NCBI RefSeq assembly: GCF_010470665.1
Contig: NZ_VOPZ01000011.1
Coordinates: 67,528-131,527 of the forward strand
Direction: 5' to 3'
DNA length: 64,000 bases
Origin: Desulfovibrio sp. JC022
Lineage (GTDB): Bacteria > Desulfobacterota > Desulfovibrionia > Desulfovibrionales > Desulfovibrionaceae
Below, in pieces: positions 1 through 7,878 of this stretch (its first letter is position 1; each line of letters opens with the position of its first letter). The translations under genes were made by a program, and so were the position numbers. Under the pieces are notes generated by a model. The model ran no database searches. It had not been told where the DNA came from and worked only from the letters and a program-made list of their open reading frames with translations.

Positions 1-633
1 TGCACCAGCTAAAATTGTTTGATTAAATTTTGCGTTAGAGCAATTTGCGTAATTAAGATTAGCTGTAGACATATTTGCATAACTTAAAGTCGCATTGTTT
101 AGTTCTGCTCTCTTAAAATACGCATTTTTCAAATGAGCACCTTCTAAGTTTGCATTGTTTAGTTCTGTTAAATTGAATATGCCTCCACCTAAATTTGCCT
201 CAGTCATATTAGCAAAGTTTAGATCTGCTTCACTTAAATCGAATCTTATACAATCACTAATTGGTGTGTATGAATTATTTTCTAATGCTTTATTGAGGGC
301 TTTTTTGAGGTTAAAATTATTAAATTTTGCACCAGCTAGTTCTGTTTTATAAACTTCAATTGTTCTTTTTAGTGCCTCGCGGCCTTCAAAGTATTTCTCT
401 TTAAAAAGCAAGGTGTCTAGTATGCTGAATGGGAAGTAAATTACTGGTTTGGGGGCAACTTCTAAATTCTGTAAATGTGCTAATGATGCGCAAACGATTT
501 GTTTATTAGCAACACTCATGTGGGTATTGAAATTTGAAATTTGCGACCGCGCATTTGTTAAGTCGCTTGTGTGTATTTGCATAGCAATGGGAAAAAGTAT
601 TAAATATACGTTAAATAAAGTAAAACGTCTCAT
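1..633 (-). CDS. Pentapeptide-repeat protein, 3' end outside window
   Basis: I read this frame by hand on the minus strand: it opens with ATG at 633 and runs without a stop through base 1, so 211 codons are visible and the C-terminus is missing. It begins with a short basic and hydrophobic stretch (MRRFTLFNVYLILF), a likely membrane anchor or signal. From about residue 95 it carries tandem A(D/N)LxxA-type pentapeptides such as ANMTEANLGG and AELNNATLSYANM, which in this family build a right-handed quadrilateral beta helix. A good ribosome site (AGGAG) sits just before the ATG, and the gene starts 2 bases after the stop of the glycosyltransferase, so it is probably co-transcribed. It is much more AT-rich than its neighbours (30% GC in the first 60 bases), which hints at later acquisition. 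The function is not predictable from the repeat alone. Confidence 0.8.
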   Translation of the reverse strand, partial: MRRFTLFNVYLILFPIAMQIHTSDLTNARSQISNFNTHMSVANKQIVCASLAHLQNLEVAPKPVIYFPFSILDTLLFKEKYFEGREALKRTIEVYKTELAGAKFNNFNLKKALNKALENNSYTPISDCIRFDLSEADLNFANMTEANLGGGIFNLTELNNANLEGAHLKNAYFKRAELNNATLSYANMSTANLNYANCSNAKFNQTILAGA

Positions 634-635
634 TC

Positions 636-1727
636 CTACTCCTCCACAATCTCAACTAACTTCCGCAAAACCAGCGGAGTATTGAAATTTTCCAAAACCC
701 GCTGACGTCCGGCTGCACCCATTTTATTGCGTAATTCCTCATCAAGAATCATCTTTTTTAAAGCTGCTGCCAGCTTTTCTGTGTCTTCTACGGGAACAAG
801 AATCCCGGTTTCACCGTCAGCTACGACTTCGGGGTTGGAACTTATATCAAATCCTACTACGGGTTTCTCCAGAGTCATGGCTTCCACAAGGGCATAACCG
901 AACCCTTCCCAGAGGGATGGCAGGCAGAAAATATCCTGTGAGGCATGAAAAGATTTCATGTCTTTGATAAAACCGAGGAATGAAATTTTGTCGTTTACGT
1001 CCAGTTCTGTGGCGTAATCTTTTAATTCCTGCTCCATTTCACCGCTACCTGCGATGAGTATTTTGAAATTTAATCCTTTCTCTTTGAGCAGTTCTGCAGC
1101 CTTGATGAGATGTTTTTGGCCTTTTTGAGCGGTCAAACGGGCGGCATTCCCGATTACAACTTCTCCATTTTCGGGAGAGTAAGGCGGAAAAAAGTCCTGT
1201 TTATCAAATTCAGCAACATCGAAACCGTTGTATATCTGGCGAATTTTGCTTTCATCAATAAGGTCGGAATTGTTGGCTAGAACAGTCCGTTTTGTCTCTA
1301 AGGAATTGACGATTAAACGATCAACAACGTTCTTAAAAATATAGCGATTGAACAGCGAATTCTTCACCGGAACGGCAATTCCGCGACGGTAGATTACACG
1401 GTTAACTCCGGCACGTTTGGCGGCAATGCCTCCGCTTTTAAGGTCTGAGGGCAGGGCGGTGATCAGGGTCTGGATGTTGTTGGCCTGAAAAAAAGATTTC
1501 AAGCGGCCCATTAAAGCTGGGTTTAAGAAGGAAATATTGCCGATCGGTTCACTGTGCAAGGTGATGCCCGGTTCATTTTCAAGGCGGGTTTTAAGCTCTG
1601 ATTTATGGTTGGTTACGACAAATACGTTGTAACCCTGATCCCGGAGGAGCAGGGAAAAGTGATGGTTCCACTTTTCTCCGCCGCCCCAGGCTTTATTACT
1701 ATTAAAGAAGCATATGTTTTTATTCAC
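636..1727 (-). CDS. Glycosyltransferase family 4
   Basis: A 363-residue GT-B glycosyltransferase expected to move a sugar from a nucleotide-sugar donor to an envelope glycan. The N-terminal half has the acceptor-side start NSNKAWGGGEKW. The C-terminal GT1-type domain shows GNAARLTAQKGQKHLI and the donor-site signature PSLWEGFGYALVEAM, followed by a conserved acidic residue near the catalytic ExxxxxxxE pattern. The start is GTG, overlapping the last 8 bases of the upstream sucCD-like gene, so the two are translationally coupled. No other polysaccharide genes adjoin it, so the acceptor cannot be named. The family call is secure; substrate is unknown. Confidence 0.9.
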   Translation of the reverse strand: MNKNICFFNSNKAWGGGEKWNHHFSLLLRDQGYNVFVVTNHKSELKTRLENEPGITLHSEPIGNISFLNPALMGRLKSFFQANNIQTLITALPSDLKSGGIAAKRAGVNRVIYRRGIAVPVKNSLFNRYIFKNVVDRLIVNSLETKRTVLANNSDLIDESKIRQIYNGFDVAEFDKQDFFPPYSPENGEVVIGNAARLTAQKGQKHLIKAAELLKEKGLNFKILIAGSGEMEQELKDYATELDVNDKISFLGFIKDMKSFHASQDIFCLPSLWEGFGYALVEAMTLEKPVVGFDISSNPEVVADGETGILVPVEDTEKLAAALKKMILDEELRNKMGAAGRQRVLENFNTPLVLRKLVEIVEE

Positions 1728-3816
1728 TTAACTTAATTCCAAGTGCGTCTGCGGTAAGCTGTGGGATAGCCTCAAGGCTGGGGCAGACAGTGAAGCCGGC
1801 TGCTTTCATTTTTTCCAGCTTACCCTGTACCCCGGTTCCTTCTTGGAGGATCGCACCTGCGTGGCCCAGACGTTTACCCGGAGGCGCGGTCTGACCAGCA
1901 ATAAAGGAAAGTACGGGTTTGTCAAATCCTGTTTCGATAACATAATCAGCAAGATCCTGCTCTGCGGTACCGCCGATTTCACCAAGAACCATAACAGCCT
2001 TGGTTTCATCGTGGTTGCGCAGCATCTCAAAAACATCCGCAAAAGTGGTGCCGATGTATGAGTCACCGCCAATACCGATAGACAGAGACTGCCCGATACC
2101 CACCTGATTAAGGCGGTCGGCAACTTCATAGGTCAAGGTACCGGAACGTGAAAGTACGGCGACCGGACCGGGGGAGAACGGGGTGGTCGGCAGAATGCCG
2201 ATTTTGGTCTGTCCGGGTACGATCAGGCCGGGGGTGTTAGGGCCGACAATGCGTGATTTACCGCCTTTGACCTGCTCCAGCACGTTGAGCATGGCAGACT
2301 GTACAATGCCTTCGGTGATGCAGACCACCCACGGAACTTCGCAGGAAGCCGCTTCAAGGATGGCGTCAGTTGCCAGTTTTGGCGGTACAAAAATAATGCT
2401 GGCCCCGATTTCATGGTGCCGCTGGGCTTCCTTGATAGAGTTATATACCGGAACTCCGAGTACTTCCTGTCCGCCTTTGAACGGGGTAACCCCGGCAACG
2501 ATGTTGGAGCCGTACTCGAGCATTAATTTGGTATGCAGACGGCCTTCAGCACCGGTGATACCCTGCACAAGGATGGGAGTATCTTTATCGATGCCGAATT
2601 CATGTGGAGATTTATAGCCGACATCTTTGGGACGGGAGTCGGGCATGGCTGCGATGGGTTCCGGGAATTCGATCTTGGTTGTGTCCGCAGGCTTGAGCTT
2701 GGTCAGCAGGTCGAGGGCTTCCTGCATGTTTCTGGCCCGGTGCAGCTTATCGCCTTTGACCTGTTTGAGGACCTCAAGACCTTCCTCCGCACTGTTACCG
2801 GACATGCGCACAACAATGGGCTTTTCCGGTTCCTTGCCGCCCAGAGCGGCCACGAGAGCCTTGGCAACCAATTCGCAGGAAAGGATGCCGCCGAAAAGGT
2901 TGATTAAAATCGCCTTGACCTGATTGTCATCAAAGAGCAAACGCAGGGCGGTTTCAATCCGTTTCTGGTCCGCTGCGCCGCCAAGATCGAGGAAGTTCGC
3001 CGCCGGGAGGTCGGAGAAGTTTAGTGCGTCCATGGAGGCCATGGCCAGACCTGCGCCGTTGGCGATCAGTCCTACCCAGCCTTTGAGAGAGACGAAGCTC
3101 ATTCCGGCGTCGCGGGCTATGTTTTCCACCGGGGTGGAGTGTTCAGGCTGGTAGTACTTCTCAAGTGAAGGATTGAGGTCGACTATGTTGTCGTCCATTT
3201 CAATTTTACCATCAAGGGCGAGCAGCTTGCCGTATCCGGTCAGAGCCAGCGGGTTGATCTCAGCCAGCAGCAGACCGTGGTCGAGCATAGTGTTGTAAAG
3301 ATTGGTAACGATTTTACTGAAATCACCGAAAAGTTCTTTTGCAATGCCGATATGAAAGAATGCAGCGCGAATCTGGTTGGGCTGGAGTCCTCCGGGCAGG
3401 CTGATTTCCTGAATGAGCAGGTTTTCAGGACCCATGTTTTCGATTTCAACACCACCTTCGCGTCCTACAGTCATGATGACTTTGCGGCGTTGGCGGGATA
3501 AGGTCAGGGAAAGATAAAATTCTTTACGGATATCCACCGCAGGCTCGGCCCGCAGGAAGGGGACCTTGTTGCCTTTGATTTCCATGCTGAGGATTTCACG
3601 GGCGATTTTTTCATACTCGTCCCTTGAATCAACCTTCTGGATGCCTCCGGCCTTGCCGCGGCCTCCTACCGGTACCTGTGCCTTGAGAATCCACGGCAGA
3701 GGGAAGTAGGGTTCCAGGCCGGGAAGATCCTTTTCAGTGATTTTCACTCCGGTGGGGACAGGAAGTCCGGCAGCCTCTTTGAGCAGTGTTTTACTTAAAT
3801 GTTCGTTGAGCAGCAT
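1720..3816 (-). CDS. sucCD: Fused succinate-CoA ligase (beta-alpha), ADP-forming type
   Basis: A 698-residue cytoplasmic fusion of the two subunits of succinyl-CoA synthetase, which interconverts succinyl-CoA and succinate with nucleotide phosphorylation. Residues 1 to about 385 are the SucC-like ATP-grasp and ligase part (starts LNEHLSKTLLKEAAGLPVP, with the glycine-rich GGRGKAGG loop and LDLGGAAD). Residues from about 405 are the SucD-like part (CoA-binding Rossmann fold, ILVQGITGAEGRLHTK, then GPNTPG). The phosphorylated histidine is visible near the C-terminus in GKRLGHAGAI (His652). The start follows a strong site (GGAGGGAG). Most bacteria keep the subunits separate. The substrate could also be another short-chain acid, since related acyl-CoA synthetases share the fold. 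Confidence 0.9.
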   Translation of the reverse strand: MLLNEHLSKTLLKEAAGLPVPTGVKITEKDLPGLEPYFPLPWILKAQVPVGGRGKAGGIQKVDSRDEYEKIAREILSMEIKGNKVPFLRAEPAVDIRKEFYLSLTLSRQRRKVIMTVGREGGVEIENMGPENLLIQEISLPGGLQPNQIRAAFFHIGIAKELFGDFSKIVTNLYNTMLDHGLLLAEINPLALTGYGKLLALDGKIEMDDNIVDLNPSLEKYYQPEHSTPVENIARDAGMSFVSLKGWVGLIANGAGLAMASMDALNFSDLPAANFLDLGGAADQKRIETALRLLFDDNQVKAILINLFGGILSCELVAKALVAALGGKEPEKPIVVRMSGNSAEEGLEVLKQVKGDKLHRARNMQEALDLLTKLKPADTTKIEFPEPIAAMPDSRPKDVGYKSPHEFGIDKDTPILVQGITGAEGRLHTKLMLEYGSNIVAGVTPFKGGQEVLGVPVYNSIKEAQRHHEIGASIIFVPPKLATDAILEAASCEVPWVVCITEGIVQSAMLNVLEQVKGGKSRIVGPNTPGLIVPGQTKIGILPTTPFSPGPVAVLSRSGTLTYEVADRLNQVGIGQSLSIGIGGDSYIGTTFADVFEMLRNHDETKAVMVLGEIGGTAEQDLADYVIETGFDKPVLSFIAGQTAPPGKRLGHAGAILQEGTGVQGKLEKMKAAGFTVCPSLEAIPQLTADALGIKLSE

Positions 3817-4079
3817 ACTCCCTCCAGTATGTCTGATGTAGATGTACTGTTAAATTGAGCAGGTAATTTAACAGTTAAAATTATCGGTTAATCATCTTTG
3901 AGATGATACTCGTACCCATGGCGTATAATTCAATTATATGGCACTCTCAAGGTTAATTAGTAATTTCATTTGCGGTTTGAATACTTGTTTTGTCCCTGAA
4001 GCGTGTAAAATAAAAGGATAGGGCGGAAATAAAAAATTTCCGTATAAAGTTTTTTAACTGCTATTTTGAAGGAAATATT
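3817..4079. promoter_or_regulatory. Divergent intergenic region with inverted repeat and facing -10 boxes
   Basis: This 263-base AT-rich gap separates the leftward sucCD-like gene from the rightward hypothetical operon. It holds a perfect 11-base inverted repeat, ACTGTTAAATT at 3846-3856 and AATTTAACAGT at 3865-3875, about 30 bases upstream of the sucCD start. It also has two TATAAT hexamers close together, one on the plus strand at 3924-3929 and one on the minus strand at 3933-3938. I did not find convincing -35 boxes at 17 bases for either, so the promoter calls are tentative. The repeat could be an operator or a 5' leader hairpin. Confidence 0.4.
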
Positions 4080-4865
4080 ATGGCTGACTTTAAAGACTTA
4101 ACCGACGCTTTGACGGATGAAGTCCTCAGCGATATGGCGGATTCCTTTTTCGGTGCCCGTGTTGATGTGGATGACGCTCTTGAGCTTTTTCATGAAGTTT
4201 CAGAGAAGCTGCATGTAAAGCTTTATCAGGTTTTCCGGGCTTGTGTGCTGCTGGAAAAACTCTGCCTTGGACCGGATGGATTTGATGATTTTTGGGTTTC
4301 TGCCGGTATGAGCCGGAGCCGTTTTTACTACCCTGCCGGGGTTGAGTGTGCTCAGATTTTTGATAAACCGCCCTTTGCCTTCACTGGACGGGGGGAATAT
4401 ATCAAATGGTTTGGCATCGCTTACGATATGCTTGCCGCAAGTATTGAAGAGTATATGCACGGATCAATCAAGGATGATGGTAATGGTCGTAAAATCCGTA
4501 CCGTTAATCGTGAGGATTTTTTTAGAATGGCCGATGAGATTAATGTTAAAATTGAGAAAGTAAATAAAAACGTTACAGCATCAGATGTGTTGAAGTTTAC
4601 CAAATCTCTTGATCCGGCAGCCGTGCAAAAAGAGAGTATTGCAGGGTGCGTCGGTCCGCAATGTAAAGTTATTGATGATGAAATGGCCTTCACACTGGTC
4701 ACGCTGAAGGACATTGATTTTCCGCAGTTCCCGGATCTGCCTGACCGTAATGAAGTCTCATCATATATTTCCGGTTATTGTTCACAGGTCTGGGCCCGCG
4801 ATAAAGTCAGAGTCAGGGCTTTGATCGAAGATTTGAAAAAGAATGTGAATAAGGAGTTATCATGA
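4080..4865 (+). CDS. Hypothetical protein, soluble
   Basis: A 261-residue protein I do not recognise. It has no signal peptide or membrane segment, is acidic at the N-terminus (ADFKDLTDALTDEVLSDMAD) and looks mostly helical. It contains a CVGPQC pair of cysteines around residue 197 and further isolated cysteines, not enough to claim a metal site. The start has a good ribosome site (AAGGAA). Its stop overlaps the start of the next gene (ATGA at 4862), so the two are translationally coupled, which suggests that the cytoplasmic product and the exported neighbour work together. Confidence 0.75.
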   Translation: MADFKDLTDALTDEVLSDMADSFFGARVDVDDALELFHEVSEKLHVKLYQVFRACVLLEKLCLGPDGFDDFWVSAGMSRSRFYYPAGVECAQIFDKPPFAFTGRGEYIKWFGIAYDMLAASIEEYMHGSIKDDGNGRKIRTVNREDFFRMADEINVKIEKVNKNVTASDVLKFTKSLDPAAVQKESIAGCVGPQCKVIDDEMAFTLVTLKDIDFPQFPDLPDRNEVSSYISGYCSQVWARDKVRVRALIEDLKKNVNKELS

Positions 4866-5353
4866 AAAAACTGGTTGGTTCCATATTGGTTTTGATGCTC
4901 GTGTTGTGTCTGGGAACAGTTGCACTTGCTGAAGAAAAGAAAGCCGTACCCGATTCAAAAAGCAAGCCTGTAGCAGCTGAAAAAGTAGCACAGGGCACTG
5001 AAAAACAAGGTATTCCGGTAGTTGTTATCCATAAAGGTGATGATGTGCTTGGCGGCACTCTGGCCTTAAAGTTAAAGGAACACTTCAGGAAATCAGTTCT
5101 TTTTAAATTGGCCGGGAAGGATGTCAAAGCAGTGCGCATCAATGTTGAGTCGCGCAGTGAATTCACTGAAAGGCCTGAAATTGGCTCTGTTTATTCCGTG
5201 GTCTGGACTTTTGCGGAAAGTGAAGAGGTGGTTCCTTTTTATCTTAAGCAGGAGCTTGGTCTTGTCAGTTCGCACAATGTAGAAAATGATGCCGCTGCAC
5301 TGATGAATAAAACTGACAAAGTGGCCGGTGAATACAAATATCTTTTTGAGTAG
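4862..5353 (+). CDS. Hypothetical exported protein
   Basis: A 163-residue protein with a clear signal peptide (MKKLVGSILVLMLVLCLGT followed by VALAEE, cleavage likely after ALA). A lysine- and alanine-rich linker follows. The mature part contains VVVIHKGDDVLGGTLALKL and looks like a small alpha/beta domain, reminiscent of proteins that compare vesicle or outer-membrane components, but I cannot assign a family. It is coupled by a 4-base overlap to the gene before it. The expected location is the periplasm. The signal peptide is secure; the function is unknown. Confidence 0.75.
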   Translation: MKKLVGSILVLMLVLCLGTVALAEEKKAVPDSKSKPVAAEKVAQGTEKQGIPVVVIHKGDDVLGGTLALKLKEHFRKSVLFKLAGKDVKAVRINVESRSEFTERPEIGSVYSVVWTFAESEEVVPFYLKQELGLVSSHNVENDAAALMNKTDKVAGEYKYLFE

Positions 5354-5487
5354 TAGATTGGCGTTTAAATTGTGATGGCTATTGCTCAATTTTTTTAGTT
5401 TTGTTTTGCACAATCACTTATAAACATGTAATGTTTCTCCTTGTTGGATGTTGTTAATTTTTTTAAAGGTATCCGAAGGAGTGTTAG

Positions 5488-5850
5488 ATGAAGAAAGTCT
5501 TGTCGTTTACATTGCTATTCGTTTTGTTTTGTGCTGCCACAGCCCTGGCTGAAGATTTTATTCCGATTGAAGTCGAGAATAAGTGTTCATGCTACCTGTC
5601 TATCCCTTCTGTGGTGAAAGGAACTACGCATAAAACCAATGGTCTGGTTGCTCCCGGTGAGTCTAAAACTCTGTACTATACTCCAGAATATCTGAAATGG
5701 ACTAGCAATAAAGTTGTAATTTATATGCAGACTGCTAAACTGCAACGGCTCAAGGATGAGTCTCGCCCTGTTGGTTTGAACCCTAAAAAAATAGTGCTGA
5801 AAGCCTCTGGCTTTGAATTGGCTTGTACGGCTAAAGTTAGTGTCCAGTAG
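5488..5850 (+). CDS. Hypothetical small exported protein
   Basis: A 120-residue protein with a Sec signal peptide (MKKVLSFTLLFVLFCAATALA). The mature domain of about 99 residues has three cysteines, two of them close together (KCSCYL) and one near the end (ELACTAK), which could form a disulfide in the periplasm. The segment NGLVAPGESKTLYYTPEY gives an all-beta, immunoglobulin-like impression. A strong ribosome site (GAAGGAG) precedes the start. It follows the two coupled hypothetical genes after 134 bases and may belong to the same unit. No family recognised. Confidence 0.7.
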   Translation: MKKVLSFTLLFVLFCAATALAEDFIPIEVENKCSCYLSIPSVVKGTTHKTNGLVAPGESKTLYYTPEYLKWTSNKVVIYMQTAKLQRLKDESRPVGLNPKKIVLKASGFELACTAKVSVQ

Positions 5851-5905
5851 TTAAATATATATCTTTTCTTGTAATGGGGTAACTGTTTTAGATAAAAATC
5901 TAGAC

Positions 5906-7069
5906 CTAAGCCCATTTTCTGTTGCTGCTAAAGGCTTTAATCCTCATGGCCCGCATGTTGCGCAGTTTTTCTCCTGATTTTTTTCCTAGATTTCGCTCGT
6001 GGATTGGCAGGGATACTTTCAGTATCTCTGCCAGATCTGCGGGGGCGTGCTTTAGTACTTCTTCTTTCCTGTCCGCATGGCAGAGGTTGATCATATTTTC
6101 AAGCAACCCGGATACATGCAGTTTCATAAGCAGGTCCACTTTAGTTCCGGGCCTGAGTTCCTTATAATTGCCTGCTTTCATGTGTAGCAGGGCGGCAGTT
6201 TCCCCGGCGCGGATGAACTTAACCGGGAGCATGAGTCTGCTGCCCAGTTTCTTTGCCGGTTCGGCTCCGGCCTTATCGTGCCCGTAGTGTGAGGGTAGAA
6301 TCTCTGAAGGTGTAAGTACCTTGCCCAGATCGTGACACATGGCCATCCAGCAGGTCAGTTGGTCGCCTGCTACTTTATCCATAATTTCAGCTGTATGTCC
6401 GGCAATTGATTTATCGTGGTACTCCGGCGGCCCTGCCGGTATCTCATCTGCTCCGTAAAATTCGCTGAACCATGGTTCAAGGCATTTTCCCTTTATCAGT
6501 AGCCGCAGAAAATTTCCCGGCTTGGGGCCGTTCAATCCTTTGCGCAGTTCTACGCCGATGCGGTCCGGGGCGATTTGTTTAAGCCAGCTGTTTGCAGAGC
6601 AACGTTTCATCTGCGCAATTAATTCCGGGTGGGCGGAGAATTCAGGAAATCGGGCCATGAAGGCTGCTGCCCGGAATACGCGCAAGGGGTCTTCTTTAAA
6701 GGTATCAGCGAAGCAGGGACGCAGAATTCGGTTGTAGAGATCTTCCAATCCACTGGGATGGGCGTAAAGTTCCCCTTCTTCATCCAATGCAAGGCTGTTT
6801 ATCGTGAAGTCGCGGGCTTGAAGGTCAAGATCAATGGTTTCATCTGTGTTGTTTCCCCTGACTCTCGGCAAGGAGAATTCAAGTCCTTTCAAATAGAAAA
6901 TTTCATACGATTTACCTACAGGCCGGGCTTTCGGGAAGGCTGTAAGGAACTCTTCCGCAGAACCGGACGCAATGAGATAATCCAAGTCCTTGGGTGTTCT
7001 GCCGAGTAACAGGTCTCTAATTGATCCTCCTGCAATAAGGATCTTTAATTTATTTAAATTTTCAGGCAT
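5906..7069 (-). CDS. cca: CCA-adding enzyme (tRNA nucleotidyltransferase) with HD domain
   Basis: A 387-residue class II nucleotidyltransferase that adds or repairs the CCA end of tRNA in the cytoplasm. The catalytic head shows the flexible-loop and metal motifs IAGGSIRDLLLGR and KDLDYL (the two metal-binding aspartates), then QARDFTINSLA and the neck motif EDPLRVFRAAAF. The C-terminal half contains an HD-type phosphohydrolase motif, CHDLGKVLTPSEILPSHYGH, arranged as in the E. coli multifunctional enzyme. It stands alone, convergent with the small exported gene and divergent from the DedA-like gene. A second enzyme of the superfamily begins at the right edge of the window, so division of labour is possible. 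Confidence 0.88.
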   Translation of the reverse strand: MPENLNKLKILIAGGSIRDLLLGRTPKDLDYLIASGSAEEFLTAFPKARPVGKSYEIFYLKGLEFSLPRVRGNNTDETIDLDLQARDFTINSLALDEEGELYAHPSGLEDLYNRILRPCFADTFKEDPLRVFRAAAFMARFPEFSAHPELIAQMKRCSANSWLKQIAPDRIGVELRKGLNGPKPGNFLRLLIKGKCLEPWFSEFYGADEIPAGPPEYHDKSIAGHTAEIMDKVAGDQLTCWMAMCHDLGKVLTPSEILPSHYGHDKAGAEPAKKLGSRLMLPVKFIRAGETAALLHMKAGNYKELRPGTKVDLLMKLHVSGLLENMINLCHADRKEEVLKHAPADLAEILKVSLPIHERNLGKKSGEKLRNMRAMRIKAFSSNRKWA

Positions 7070-7159
7070 TTATAATGTTTTTGTCTTTTAAAGGCTGATA
7101 ACGAATGATCTCTGTGTTGGGTTCTTGATTAATTCAGGTTTGATGTTATCGTATGATTA

Positions 7160-7840
7160 ATGAAAAATAAAATACTGATACTCATATTTATTGCGTTAGC
7201 CGCGGCTTTGTTTTTTGCTTTTGATCTGGACAGGTTCCTTACTCTCGAATACCTGAAAAATTCGCGTCAGGAATTTCAGGTCTTTTACGATCAAAACCCA
7301 CTGTTTACAATCTCTTCTTTTTTTCTGGCTTATGTTTTGATTGTCGGTTTGAACCTTCCCGGAGCTGCCGTGCTGGGGCTTGCAGGCGGAGCTATGTTCG
7401 GATTTACAGTGGGAGTGGTGACCATTTCATTTGCCAGCTCCATCGGTGCTACACTGGCTTGTTTTTTTTCACGCTACCTGTTCAGGGATTACGTGCAGCG
7501 CAAGTTCGGCGATAGGCTGGAAAAGGTCAACCGGGGCATTGAGGAAGAGGGGGCTTTTTACCTTTTTACCATGCGGCTAATTCCGGTGATTCCTTTTGTG
7601 ATTATCAATCTGGTTTTGGGATTGACACCAATGCGATTGAGAACTTTTTACTGGGTGTCACAAGTGGGGATGCTGCCCGGAACCATGGTATATGTTAATG
7701 CCGGAAAGGAACTGGGGGGTATTGATTCCTTGTCAGGTATTGTTCAGCCGGGTGTGTTGATTTCATTTGCCCTGCTCGGTCTGTTTCCTCTTGTGGTCAA
7801 GAAAGCGGTGGGGCTTGTTAAGCGTCGCCGTAGTGTGTAA
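7160..7840 (+). CDS. TVP38/TMEM64 (DedA-like) inner membrane protein
   Basis: A 226-residue multi-spanning membrane protein of the SNARE-associated/VTT family. An N-terminal hydrophobic segment (LILIFIALAAALFFAF) is followed by the family core: GLNLPGAAVLGLAGGAMFG, then ATLACFFSRYLFRDYV, and RLIPVIPFVIINLVLGLTP, which carries the conserved R-x-I-P-x-x-P pattern. The C-terminus is basic (VKRRRSV). Members are thought to act in lipid or undecaprenyl-phosphate flipping and membrane homeostasis. No Shine-Dalgarno site is obvious at the ATG, so the start could lie slightly elsewhere. The gene ends 38 bases before the cyclic-nucleotide gene. Confidence 0.87.
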   Translation: MKNKILILIFIALAAALFFAFDLDRFLTLEYLKNSRQEFQVFYDQNPLFTISSFFLAYVLIVGLNLPGAAVLGLAGGAMFGFTVGVVTISFASSIGATLACFFSRYLFRDYVQRKFGDRLEKVNRGIEEEGAFYLFTMRLIPVIPFVIINLVLGLTPMRLRTFYWVSQVGMLPGTMVYVNAGKELGGIDSLSGIVQPGVLISFALLGLFPLVVKKAVGLVKRRRSV

Positions 7841-7878
7841 TATTCAGAAAAATTCATTTTAATTAAGTACGGTTAAAG

